Source: JANWJE01 sp044326545
Lineage (GTDB): Bacteria > Chlamydiota > Chlamydiia > Chlamydiales > Parachlamydiaceae
DNA: 64,000 nt
Assembly (NCBI GenBank): GCA_044326545.1
Contig: JBIRBM010000002.1
Span: 1 to 64,000, forward strand
Reading direction: 5' to 3'
In this document: in pieces, positions 8,468 through 17,143 of the stretch
Numbering within the stretch: position 1 is the first letter of the stretch
How the letters are laid out: every line of letters begins with the position of its first letter
Translations under genes and position numbers: made by a program
Notes under the pieces: generated by a model
Told to the model about the DNA's origin: nothing
Seen by the model: only the letters and a program-made list of their open reading frames with translations
The model's database searches: none

Positions 8468-9763
8468 ATGTCTATTAATAGTAAAGTTTTTAATATTGAG
8501 TATGGTTATCAATTAAATAGTGTTTTTGAATTAGAGTTTTCGTCTGAAAATAAAGAAAATATTAGAGCTTCTGATGTTGCTCTTTCTCATCACGATCCTT
8601 TCTCACCTTTTGACAAGCTAGAAACCTCTGCTCAACGTAAGAAAATTTCAAGTCAATCCTCTGATTTTCCGCCAAGAGATGATCAAATCGTACAGGTCGA
8701 TCAAGTCGTAGAGGTCGATCAAGAAAATATAGAAAAAGAAATAAACGAGGCAGGCGAAGAAGAGGGCAGACAGAGACCTTTAGTCGTTTATTCTTTACCG
8801 GATAAGTGGTATCCGCTGATAAAAAATCAACATCATCTCATAGATGTCGCATCGCCGGTTGAAATTATTCACCTGAGAAATGTGATTTACATTTTTAAAA
8901 ATAACACAAAAAATGCTGCTTTTATTGGCAGTACTCATGATTTTTTATATACTAAAATCTTTTCATTTATTAACAAAAAAAATAAATCTAAATTAGATAA
9001 TAAATTAAATAGTGTCTCAGAACAGTTTTTTTCTAAATTAAGACAATATTTTCATCTCTTTGAGATGGGAATTTTGTATCAAGGAAGTCCTAGTGAAAAT
9101 TTAGCTGATTTAGAAGCGCAGTTTATTGATTATTGGCGTGGTCGCTGCAAGCTTTATCAGGATGGAGAACCGATAGAAGAAGAAAAAAAGGGAGATTCCC
9201 TCATTTATGCGATTCCAAAACCTGGGAACGGTCCATTCACTCCCGACCGACGCTATCCTTTTGTCTATTTTAACAATAAAATTACAATTAAATTCACTCC
9301 AGGATTTGAAAAAAAAGTCAAGCAATTGAGGGAGGGGCAGTCTGAGCCGCGAGGGTTTCTTTATTCGATCAAAAAAAGCGATACGAAAGAGTGTAGCCAT
9401 ACGAAAGAGTATATTGGCCTTAGCTTTAATCCTAGCACACGGTTGAAACAGCATGCCTATCAGGCATCGAAGAATCTCTTGACTGACCCCAACGATAACC
9501 CTGATCTCAAAACAGGATCCTTGTATCAGGAAATCGCCAACCAGCCAGAAGCGTTTACTTGTGGTTTAATTCCTCTTTGTCTACCACATGAAATTGATCC
9601 CGAAAAAAAAGATCAATATGTTTTGCTCGAAGGGATTGACGATGCGGAACGCTATGTGATTAGAGAAAAACGAACACTGGTTTCTCAAGAAGGGTATAAT
9701 CGCAATGCAGGGGGTGGTGGAGTGAAAAACAAACGTCGTAAAACGATCGCTTCGAATGGCTAA
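8468..9763 (+). CDS. GIY-YIG domain protein (one intact, one degenerate domain)
   Basis: 431 residues. The C-terminal part (about 295-420) has the landmarks of a GIY-YIG nuclease fold in order: G-F-L-Y-S-I, E-Y-I-G, T-R-L-K-Q-H, a Glu in A-E-R-Y-V-I-R-E-K, and G-Y-N-R-N-A-G-G-G-G. The catalytic Tyr, Arg, Glu and Asn positions therefore look intact. A region at about 138-230 (V-I-Y-I-F-K, F-I-G-S-T-H) resembles a second, degenerate copy without the Arg/His motif. The N-terminal 120 residues are acidic, low-complexity and carry a short V-D-Q-V-V-E-V-D-Q repeat. The gene is bracketed by inverted 163-bp repeats, suggesting transfer or a homing-type history. DNA cleavage is inferred from the fold only; a host-directed role is possible. 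Confidence 0.7.
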   Translation: MSINSKVFNIEYGYQLNSVFELEFSSENKENIRASDVALSHHDPFSPFDKLETSAQRKKISSQSSDFPPRDDQIVQVDQVVEVDQENIEKEINEAGEEEGRQRPLVVYSLPDKWYPLIKNQHHLIDVASPVEIIHLRNVIYIFKNNTKNAAFIGSTHDFLYTKIFSFINKKNKSKLDNKLNSVSEQFFSKLRQYFHLFEMGILYQGSPSENLADLEAQFIDYWRGRCKLYQDGEPIEEEKKGDSLIYAIPKPGNGPFTPDRRYPFVYFNNKITIKFTPGFEKKVKQLREGQSEPRGFLYSIKKSDTKECSHTKEYIGLSFNPSTRLKQHAYQASKNLLTDPNDNPDLKTGSLYQEIANQPEAFTCGLIPLCLPHEIDPEKKDQYVLLEGIDDAERYVIREKRTLVSQEGYNRNAGGGGVKNKRRKTIASNG

Positions 9764-9845
9764 TTAGAGAACTTACCTTCACGTTATTGTCGGCTGACTT
9801 TATCGCAATTTCATCACTTTTTTCATCTCTTCATCTGTCACATCA

Positions 9846-10008
9846 TAGACTTCTTCGGAAACTTGCTTTGCTTGAAAAAATTGCCTTTTTGAGCAGATTG
9901 TTTTGAAAATGTTGAGAGCGTATGGGTCCATACGGTCGAAAAATTTTACAAAAAAAGAGGCCAAAAATGGCGGTTTTAGGAAGTCAATGAAGTTTCCGAA
10001 GAAGTCTA
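9846..10008 (-). repeat. repeat family C copy 2 (163 bp, inverted)
   Basis: Same length and ends as copy 1 but in the opposite orientation: CTTTGCTTGAAAAAATTGCC comes first and AAAATGGCGGTTTTAGGAAG last. Together with copy 1 it flanks the GIY-YIG gene like the arms of a composite element. Confidence 0.85.
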
Positions 10009-10107
10009 ATGTATGCGAGGCGGAAGATTTCCTTCTACCATCTCTAAAGGATCAATCGAAAATAGAGCGTTAGAATCATTGTAAAATGTTAGTTTTAAGT
10101 CCCCCTC

Positions 10108-11133
10108 TTAGCGATGATGTGTCAAAAATTGACGGATTTCTTGAGGGGTAAGCCAGCTCGTATTGGTATGGGACGCATAAATAAAGCCCCCTTTCACCGG
10201 TTTTCCTGAGGGATATCGATCATTGTGAACATTTGAGACATTAGATTCTTGATGAATAAGTTCTGGTAAAATCACATAATGATTCTCAAATTCTACCGTA
10301 TGACGGCTATCGTCTGCACTAATCATCAGTTCGTGAAGTTTTTCTCCTGGACGAATACCGCAAAACTCTTGACCAAGCTGAGGAGCCATCGCTTCCGCTA
10401 AATCGGTAATTTTAATGCTTGGAATTTTCGGAATAAAAATTTCGCCACCCTCGATAGCTTGAAAACAGGAACGGACAAATTGAACGGTTTGTTCCAGGGT
10501 AATCCAAAAGCGCGTCATTTCGGGATCTGTAATGGGGAGTGCTTTGACTCCTTTTTCGATCAGTGTTTGCCAAAAAGGGATGATGCTTCCACGCGTTCCG
10601 GCGACATTTCCATACCGGACAACTGCAAATTTTGGTTCTCCTCTCGCTCCAACATAGGCATTTCCTGCTATAAATAATTTATCCGAACATAATTTTGTCG
10701 CACCGTATAAGTTGACAGGATTGACCGCTTTATCAGTTGAAAGAGAAAGAATTTTTTTGACCCCGCAATCAATAGAGGCGTTGATCACATTCATCGCTCC
10801 ATGAATATTGGTTTTGATAAATTCAGAAGGATTATATTCAGCGGCAGGCACTTGCTTAAGTGCAGCAGCATGCACAATCAGATCAACTTCATGGAAAGCT
10901 CTCATGAGACGAGGGACATCTCGAACGTCACCTAAAAAATAGCGGATTTTAGGGTGATCGAAAATGGGATCACTTCGGCGCATTTCCCATTGCTTCCATT
11001 CGTCACGGCTGAAAATGATGACTTTACGACACAGATTTTCTTCCAAAATATGGCGAGTCAATGTGCGGCCAAAGCTGCCCGTGCCCCCTGTAATGAGAAT
11101 CGTCTGATCAATAAAAGGGGAAAGATGAGACAT
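10108..11133 (-). CDS. pseB: UDP-GlcNAc 4,6-dehydratase (PseB/CapD type)
   Basis: 341 residues, extended short-chain dehydrogenase family. PseB-type enzymes convert UDP-GlcNAc to a 4-keto-6-deoxy sugar, the entry to pseudaminic acid and other 6-deoxy sugars. The NAD(P)-binding motif is G-G-T-G-S-F-G (residues 16-22). D134-K135 of S-T-D-K-A and Y143 of L-Y-G-A-T-K match the PseB active site. I-R-P-G-E-K-L-H-E is the typical C-terminal motif. The ATG at 11133 is preferred over one six codons upstream because AAAGGAG lies 6 nt before it. No other pseudaminate gene is adjacent, so the end product is unknown; a capsule or glycan role is possible. It is divergent from parE. Confidence 0.85.
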   Translation of the reverse strand: MSHLSPFIDQTILITGGTGSFGRTLTRHILEENLCRKVIIFSRDEWKQWEMRRSDPIFDHPKIRYFLGDVRDVPRLMRAFHEVDLIVHAAALKQVPAAEYNPSEFIKTNIHGAMNVINASIDCGVKKILSLSTDKAVNPVNLYGATKLCSDKLFIAGNAYVGARGEPKFAVVRYGNVAGTRGSIIPFWQTLIEKGVKALPITDPEMTRFWITLEQTVQFVRSCFQAIEGGEIFIPKIPSIKITDLAEAMAPQLGQEFCGIRPGEKLHELMISADDSRHTVEFENHYVILPELIHQESNVSNVHNDRYPSGKPVKGGFIYASHTNTSWLTPQEIRQFLTHHR

Positions 11134-11320
11134 TGCGACTCCTTTAATCATCGTGAGTTTATTTTACCATCTCTTGAATCAAAGTAAAGATGAGATTCAT
11201 TGTACTGACTGAAATTTGTTTATTTTCAATTCGAGATGACGTAAATTTCTTGCGATTTACCAGTTGAACTTGGCTTTTTGATTTCCCTTGAGTTCTTTAA
11301 CTATAAAACGATTGTGTTGT

Positions 11321-13141
11321 ATGGCAAAAAATTATGACGAAAGTACCGTAAAAACCTTGGATGCCTTAGCGCATATTCGCTTGCGCTCCGGTATGTACAT
11401 TGGCCGTTTAGGTGATGGATCCAATCCTGATGATGGCATTTATATCATGTTTAAAGAGGTGATCGATAATAGCATTGATGAATTCATCATGAAACATGGT
11501 AAAAAAATTATCGTCAACGTCGATGAATCCCTCGGTTCGGTGAATGTCCGTGATTTTGGGCGGGGAATTCCTTTGGGGAAATTGATCGATTGTGTCAGTC
11601 AAATTAATACAGGCGCTAAGTATAATGATGATGTTTTTCAATTTTCTGTTGGGCTCAATGGTGTGGGAACTAAGGCTGTCAATGCTCTTTCAAGCCATTT
11701 TTTAGTTCGCAGTTATCGCGATGGAGAGTATGCCGAGGCTCGGTTTAGCCAAGGCCTTCTCAAGGAAGAGAAAAAAGGAAAAAGCCAAGAGGCAAATGGG
11801 ACTTACGTAGAATTCATTCCCGATGCTGAAATTTTTAAAAAATTCACCTTTCAGAAAGAATTTATCATGAAGCGCATGTGGCATTATGCCTATCTGAATG
11901 CCGGGTTAATTTTAGAAATCAATGGGGAATCGATTCACTCCGATCATGGCTTGCTCGATCTGCTCAATGGCGAGGTGAGAGAAGACAGGCTTTATGAACC
12001 TCTCCATTATCGGGGCCAACAGCTTGAATTTGCATTTTTACACACCGGCAATTATGGCGAAAGTTATTTTTCTTTTGTGAATGGGCAGTATACCTCAGAT
12101 GGAGGAACACATCTTTCAGCTTTCAGGGAAGGAATCCTTAAAGGAGTCAATGAATTTGCTAAAAAAAACTTTCAAGGAGTTGATGTTCGAGAGGGAATCG
12201 TCGGAACGGTTTTGGTAAGAGTAAAAGACCCTATTTTTGAGTCACAGACGAAAAATAAATTGGGGAATACTGATTTGCGAGGGGGAGTTGTCCAAGAGGT
12301 TAAAGAAGCTGTGATCACCCTTTTGCATAAGCATCCCGATATTGCCAGCCGAATTGTCGAGCGTATTGTATTTAATGAAAAGCTGCGTCGTGAATTATCC
12401 GCCGTTAAAAAAGAGGCAAAAGAAAAGCAGAAGAAAATTTCATTTAAAATCCCAAAACTGCGTGATTGTAAGTATCATTATCAAGATCACTCTGCCCATC
12501 GCGATCAAACCATGATCTTCCTGACAGAAGGAGATTCAGCCAGTGCCTCAATTGTGGCCTCAAGAGACCCTTTGACTCAAGCTGTTTTTTCCTTAAGAGG
12601 AAAACCGTTGAATGTATTTGGAATGAAACTGGATCAGCTTTATAAAAATGAAGAGATGTTTAATTTAATGAATGCCCTCAATATTGAGGAGGATATCGGT
12701 AACCTTCGTTATAACAAAGTCATATTAGCAACAGATGCTGACGTTGATGGAATGCATATTCGCAACTTGCTGATCACCTTCTTTTTAACCTATTTTGAGG
12801 GATTGGTGTTAAATGGACACTTATATGTTCTAGAGACGCCTTTATTTAAAGTACGCAATAAAGACCAAACGATCTTTTGCTACACTCAAGAGGAGCGCAA
12901 TCACGCGATCTTTAAGTTAAAGAAGGGAGTAGAAGTCACTCGCTTTAAAGGATTAGGTGAGATTTCTCCTCATGAATTCAAGCAGTTTATAGGCAAAGAT
13001 ATCCGCTTGATCCCCGTCAAGGTTCACTCTTTTTCAGATATTAAGCCCACTTTGCAATTCTACATGGGGAAAAATACTCCTGAGCGAAAGCAATTTATCA
13101 TGGACAATTTAATTCATGAAGAAGAGATTGTGTCAATTTGA
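11321..13141 (+). CDS. parE: type IIA topoisomerase subunit B (topoisomerase IV ParE-like)
   Basis: 606 residues; the ATPase subunit of a second type II topoisomerase, which decatenates or relaxes DNA together with the ParC-like protein downstream. GHKL ATPase motifs are E-V-I-D-N-S-I-D-E near residue 46, then G-R-G-I-P and G-L-N-G-V-G-T-K-A. TOPRIM motifs are L-T-E-G-D-S-A near 403 and D-A-D-V-D-G near 471. ParE size, without the insert of long GyrB forms. The ATG at 11321 begins the conserved M-A-K-N-Y; an upstream TTG frame is considered unlikely. It is separated from parC by 200 bp containing repeat D. Chlamydiae carry this pair beside hemA. Confidence 0.9.
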   Translation: MAKNYDESTVKTLDALAHIRLRSGMYIGRLGDGSNPDDGIYIMFKEVIDNSIDEFIMKHGKKIIVNVDESLGSVNVRDFGRGIPLGKLIDCVSQINTGAKYNDDVFQFSVGLNGVGTKAVNALSSHFLVRSYRDGEYAEARFSQGLLKEEKKGKSQEANGTYVEFIPDAEIFKKFTFQKEFIMKRMWHYAYLNAGLILEINGESIHSDHGLLDLLNGEVREDRLYEPLHYRGQQLEFAFLHTGNYGESYFSFVNGQYTSDGGTHLSAFREGILKGVNEFAKKNFQGVDVREGIVGTVLVRVKDPIFESQTKNKLGNTDLRGGVVQEVKEAVITLLHKHPDIASRIVERIVFNEKLRRELSAVKKEAKEKQKKISFKIPKLRDCKYHYQDHSAHRDQTMIFLTEGDSASASIVASRDPLTQAVFSLRGKPLNVFGMKLDQLYKNEEMFNLMNALNIEEDIGNLRYNKVILATDADVDGMHIRNLLITFFLTYFEGLVLNGHLYVLETPLFKVRNKDQTIFCYTQEERNHAIFKLKKGVEVTRFKGLGEISPHEFKQFIGKDIRLIPVKVHSFSDIKPTLQFYMGKNTPERKQFIMDNLIHEEEIVSI

Positions 13142-13157
13142 TCGAGTGATGCCATTG

Positions 13158-13304
13158 CCAAGAAATAAAGCCCTATTTCAGCTGGGAGAAAGCTCTCAGA
13201 AGTGAATGATCGCCAATGGATCCAATATGACTCACATTACGCAGCAGGAGCGCTATTTGGGCTGAGGCTTTGATCCCCTCAAATATGACTTTATTTTTTG
13301 AAAT
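13158..13304. repeat. repeat family D copy 2 with an inverted A module
   Basis: The left end CCAAGAAATAAAGCCCTATT equals that of copy 1. The right end is GACTTTATTTTTTGAAAT. An inverted A module lies at about 13230-13268 (ACTCACATTACGCAGCAGGA). The element fills the parE-parC gap and may affect their co-expression. Confidence 0.65.
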
Positions 13305-13342
13305 CGTGTTAAAAAAGATTATTGTTTTTTTTAGAGAGTGTT

Positions 13343-15274
13343 ATGGAAGATGTTAAGCTGTTGATGCAGCATAATTATATTAAATATGCATCATATGTGA
13401 TTTTAGACCGCGCGATTCCTGATGTTGTGGATGGGTTAAAACCTGTGCAAAGGAGAATTCTGTTCACCCTTTGGCTGATGCACGATGGTAAATTACACAA
13501 GGTTGCAAATGTCGCAGGACAAACGATGGCTCTGCACCCTCATGGTGATGCCCCGATCACAGAAGCGCTTGTCAATATGTCGAATAAAGGATATTTGCTC
13601 GATCAACAAGGAAATTTTGGTAATATTTTTACAGGAGATCCGGCAGCGGCATCTCGTTATATAGAAACCCGTTTAAGCCCTTTGGCTAAAGAGACTCTGT
13701 TTAATCCCCATATTACGGCCTTGCTTCCTTCGTATGACGGGCGTCATCAAGAGCCCGTGAGCCTTCCTGCTAAAATTCCGGTTGTACTCATGCAAGGAGC
13801 TGATGGAATCGCTGTTGGAATGGCGACCCATATTTTTCCTCATAATTTTCTAGAGTTGCTTGAGGCAGAAATTGCAATATTAGAAGGCAAGCCCTTTAAT
13901 GTTCTTCCCGATTTTCCAACAGGTGGGATCATGGATGCCTCTCAGTATGCTAAAGGAAGAGGTAAAGTGAAGCTGCGGGCAAAAATTGAAGTGAGGGATC
14001 CTAAGACACTTGTGATTAAAGAGGTGTGTTATGGAACGACAACTGAGTCGCTCATCCGCTCGATTGATGAAGCTGCCAAGAAAGGAAAAATTAAAATTGA
14101 AGGGATTCAAGATTATACCGCTGAGCATGTCGAAATTGAGATTAAAATGTCGCGGGGGCATTATGCTCAAGATGTCCTTGATGCATTATACGCTTATACA
14201 GAGTGTGAGGTGACATTGAGTTCTCAAATTGTTGTCATCAAAGACAACATTCCTTGGGAGGCAGATGTGGAAGAAATTTTGCAATTCCATACAGGGAAAT
14301 TACAGGATTATTTACGGCAGGAATTAGAAATTGAGGAGGAACGTTTAAAGCAGAAAATCTTTGAGAAATCCCTTGAGCAAATATTTATTGAAAATCGCCT
14401 CTATAAGGGAATTGAAGAGATTGACACCTATGAAAACATTCATCAAACCATTTCAGCTAGTTTAAAACCTTTTTGCGAAGAATTACTGCGCGAGCCTAAT
14501 GAAGAGGATCGTGAGAGGCTCCTCAATATTCCGATTCGGCGCATCTCCCGATTTGATTTGGCAAAGAGTCAAGAGGAGATTGCGATGTGTCAAACAGATC
14601 TGGCACGCGTGCAAAAAGAGTTAAAGGTGATGAAGAAAGTGACGATTCGGTATTTGCAAAACTTAATCAAGAAGTACGCTAAAGAGCATCCAAGGCGGAC
14701 AGAAATTCAAACAATTGAACAGGTGAATACTCGGGCAATGGAGACTAAGCAGATTAAAGTCGGGTTTGATCCCTCTTCTGGTTTTATTGGGACTAAAGTT
14801 GAAAGTCAGCATATGCTTGAATGTACAAATTTTGATAAGCTTCTCGTTGTCTTTACAGATGGAACCTACCAAATCATCAATATTCCTGAAAAACAATACA
14901 TGCATCATGAGGCAAACAAGGTGGCTTATGTCGGAGTTGCGGATAAGAAAACGGTCTTTAGCGTGGCTTATCGTGACCCAAACACCCACTATGCTTACGC
15001 CAAGCGCTTTATCATCGAAAAATTCATTATTGATAAATGTTATCGTTATTTAGAGGAGGGGATGACCCTGGATTATCTTTCAACAGAGCCAAATAATACG
15101 TTGGAGCTGCAGCTGATACCAAAACACAGACAAACAGTCAGCAAAATCCAATTCCAATTAGAGAGTGTCCTTGTCAAGGGGGTTGTGGCAAAAGGGATTA
15201 AAATCACCCCTCGACAAGTTAAAAAAATCGTTCCCATTAAGAACCTGGTTCTCCATTCTAATGGATCCTCGTAG
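13343..15274 (+). CDS. parC: type IIA topoisomerase subunit A (topoisomerase IV ParC-like)
   Basis: 643 residues; the DNA-cleaving subunit partnering the ParE-like protein. The catalytic tyrosine is Y106 in A-A-S-R-Y-I-E-T-R-L. The N-terminal D-R-A-I-P-D-V-V-D-G-L-K-P-V-Q-R-R-I-L and the H-P-H-G-D-A motif are classical. A coiled-coil region around 320-440 and a partial beta-pinwheel C-terminus follow. It is shorter than the roughly 750-residue ParC of Escherichia coli, so the C-terminal domain is reduced; chlamydial second GyrA proteins are also short. The ATG at 13343 precedes M-E-D-V-K; a TTG seven codons earlier is less likely. Confidence 0.9.
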   Translation: MEDVKLLMQHNYIKYASYVILDRAIPDVVDGLKPVQRRILFTLWLMHDGKLHKVANVAGQTMALHPHGDAPITEALVNMSNKGYLLDQQGNFGNIFTGDPAAASRYIETRLSPLAKETLFNPHITALLPSYDGRHQEPVSLPAKIPVVLMQGADGIAVGMATHIFPHNFLELLEAEIAILEGKPFNVLPDFPTGGIMDASQYAKGRGKVKLRAKIEVRDPKTLVIKEVCYGTTTESLIRSIDEAAKKGKIKIEGIQDYTAEHVEIEIKMSRGHYAQDVLDALYAYTECEVTLSSQIVVIKDNIPWEADVEEILQFHTGKLQDYLRQELEIEEERLKQKIFEKSLEQIFIENRLYKGIEEIDTYENIHQTISASLKPFCEELLREPNEEDRERLLNIPIRRISRFDLAKSQEEIAMCQTDLARVQKELKVMKKVTIRYLQNLIKKYAKEHPRRTEIQTIEQVNTRAMETKQIKVGFDPSSGFIGTKVESQHMLECTNFDKLLVVFTDGTYQIINIPEKQYMHHEANKVAYVGVADKKTVFSVAYRDPNTHYAYAKRFIIEKFIIDKCYRYLEEGMTLDYLSTEPNNTLELQLIPKHRQTVSKIQFQLESVLVKGVVAKGIKITPRQVKKIVPIKNLVLHSNGSS

Positions 15275-15279
15275 AGTGT

Positions 15280-15942
15280 TTGAGAAAGAGGTCTATTCGA
15301 TCTCTTTTAATGGTCTATATTCATAGGAAAGAGATGTTAGATGTGATGTTTCGCCTCAAAGATGGGTGTCCCGATCGCTGGACAATGATCGTTAATGGAG
15401 AGGTCTGGCGTGAAGTACACCGGACCATCTTTGGGCGTCATCCGATTTTCCCTCCTGTTGAGGCTCAAGATCATTTGCAAGAGGTTTTTGATGCCTTTGA
15501 GTATCGCAGGGTAAAGGCTTACATTTTGTGGCGCCTTTCTAATCAAAGTTGTCATTCGGAGCAGCTCGCCAAAGGATTGCAGGATCGTTTGGTTCAGTCT
15601 CATACGATTGAACGGGTCATAGAAGAATATCGAGACATGGGGATGCTAGATGATGAAAGTTGGACGGAGGGTTTTATCCGTAGTCAGCAAAAACGGTATG
15701 CCCTTCGTCATATCCTGAACACACTTCACCGTAAAGGACTTTCTTCGGATACAATCCAAAAAATTGCGCAAAAGTGGATCAATCCCGATGAAGAACTCAA
15801 AGCGATCGAACATCTGATTGAGAGGCGCTATCGTAGCAAAGATCTCACTGATTATAAAACCCGGCAAAAAGTGATCGCCTCTTTAGCCCGTAAGGGGTAC
15901 TCATTTGATCAAATTCAAGAGGTGATTAAACAAAAAAAATAA
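15280..15942 (+). CDS. recX: RecX-family regulatory protein
   Basis: Up to 220 residues, rich in basic three-helix repeats. The core matches RecX: A-Y-I-L-W-R-L-S-N-Q, then G-M-L-D-D-E-S-W-T-E-G-F-I-R-S, then L-x-R-K-G-L-S, with a repeat of the module near the C-terminus (A-R-K-G-Y-S-F-D-Q-I). RecX binds RecA filaments and limits recombination. The longest frame opens with TTG five bases after the parC stop, which suggests an operon. ATG codons at 15310 or 15334 are alternatives, and AGGAAAGAG before 15334 is a fair ribosome-binding site. Start uncertain, family call good. Confidence 0.75.
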   Translation: MRKRSIRSLLMVYIHRKEMLDVMFRLKDGCPDRWTMIVNGEVWREVHRTIFGRHPIFPPVEAQDHLQEVFDAFEYRRVKAYILWRLSNQSCHSEQLAKGLQDRLVQSHTIERVIEEYRDMGMLDDESWTEGFIRSQQKRYALRHILNTLHRKGLSSDTIQKIAQKWINPDEELKAIEHLIERRYRSKDLTDYKTRQKVIASLARKGYSFDQIQEVIKQKK

Positions 15943-16071
15943 GTGATACACAACACAATTAAATGGTTTTTTTGTTGTGTTAATTAAAAATAAACTCATT
16001 TTTATTTTAAATTAATAATTAAAGCTTATAATTATTTTTTTATTAATTTTTTTAAAATAAAAAGGTGATTT

Positions 16072-16887
16072 ATGAATTGTTATTACAATCAATTTAATCA
16101 ACAAATTTTTGGGAATGTATTCCCTTCAGCGCCTCCAGCCCTTGTTTATCCCACTCAAGAGACCCATTCAATAACGGAAAAATTAATCCAAAAAGCAAAG
16201 CAAATTTCGCTGGGTATTCTTGGCCATTCCAGCCCAATTCAAGCCACATCTCCTCACAATTGTCATTTTTTTCATTCAGTGCCTTTGCGCTCAGTGGCAC
16301 CATTTGTGAATATCGATTGTTCCAATCGAAGTGTGAACATGTTTAATCATCAAACATCCATTCAATCTGAAAAAAAAGAGTTAAACTCAAAAAAAGAGAG
16401 TGCGTTAACAGCTCGCATCGTGTTAGCGGTTCTAGGAGTCATTATTGGGACGGCCACCGCTTATTTGATGGGAAAAGAGATCGCTCAAGCAGAGGAGGCG
16501 ACAGAAGAAAAACACTGTTTTGAGGATTTAAAAATCCATTGGAAGCTCTGTCGTCATGATTACAACGCTCAATGTGTTTATCAAGGTGAAGTGGATAACA
16601 TTGTCTTTCAAGTAGACTTCATGATGAAGAGGCAAGAGATCGACCGTATTCAGCGATTAGCACTTTTAATGTTGGGTTTTGCTGCAGGGGGGGCTGCTGT
16701 TGTTGGGGCATTAATTGGCTCTAAGGTGATCATGATGAGTGCGATCGTGCTTGGAACCGCAACAGTTTTTACTTCATTGTTTAAGCTTGGCTATAACGCT
16801 TTTAGCCACAAAGATCAAAGAGAAGCGCAGGAGATTCTATTTAGCGCCGATAAACTTCTTAACCAAACTGTATATGTCCAAAACTAA
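16072..16887 (+). CDS. lineage-specific protein with two hydrophobic regions
   Basis: 271 residues, no family recognised. The first 110 residues are polar and Ser/Pro/Gln-rich. Hydrophobic segments lie at about 122-142 (A-R-I-V-L-A-V-L-G-V-I-I-G-T-A) and 198-245 (a longer Ala/Gly-rich double segment). The acidic stretch between them contains two Cys. The bilobed arrangement resembles chlamydial inclusion-membrane (Inc) or other secreted membrane proteins, but that is inference. The start is supported by AAAAGGTGATTT directly before the ATG. The leader is very A/T-rich, like that of the armadillo-type gene at 44477. Confidence 0.7.
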   Translation: MNCYYNQFNQQIFGNVFPSAPPALVYPTQETHSITEKLIQKAKQISLGILGHSSPIQATSPHNCHFFHSVPLRSVAPFVNIDCSNRSVNMFNHQTSIQSEKKELNSKKESALTARIVLAVLGVIIGTATAYLMGKEIAQAEEATEEKHCFEDLKIHWKLCRHDYNAQCVYQGEVDNIVFQVDFMMKRQEIDRIQRLALLMLGFAAGGAAVVGALIGSKVIMMSAIVLGTATVFTSLFKLGYNAFSHKDQREAQEILFSADKLLNQTVYVQN

Positions 16888-16989
16888 GAACCTATTGTCT
16901 GGTTTTTGACTCTTCGGGCTCGTAAAAGGTTGAGCAGATCGAATAATACAAGAAGATTAATAAATTTTTTGTATGATTCGATCTCTTTC

Positions 16990-17115
16990 AACACTTCATT
17001 CGTTTGCTGAAATGAGTCTTTTTAGCCTCTTTATTTCCAAATTTTTCTGCCATATGGTTGGATATATCCTCAAAATTTGGCAATAAATCTGCATAAAAAT
17101 GTCGAATTCTGATCA
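16990..17115 (+). repeat. degenerate repeat C-like element
   Basis: Order and spacing follow family C (CTTCATT, then TTTGCTGAAA, TTTTTAGCCTCTTT, AAATTTTTC, TATGG, TCCTCAAAATTT, AATCTGC-TAAAAA), but with many changes and without the TAGACTTC ends. It appears to be an old copy. No gene in this gap. Confidence 0.4.
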
Positions 17116-17143
17116 GACACCATTTTTCAAGGAAAATAAGCTT

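Noticed and set aside
7661..10008. A phage or integrative element with att sites
   Set aside because: No integrase, tRNA end or structural phage gene is present; the repeats are short inverted elements, so a MITE-like explanation is simpler.
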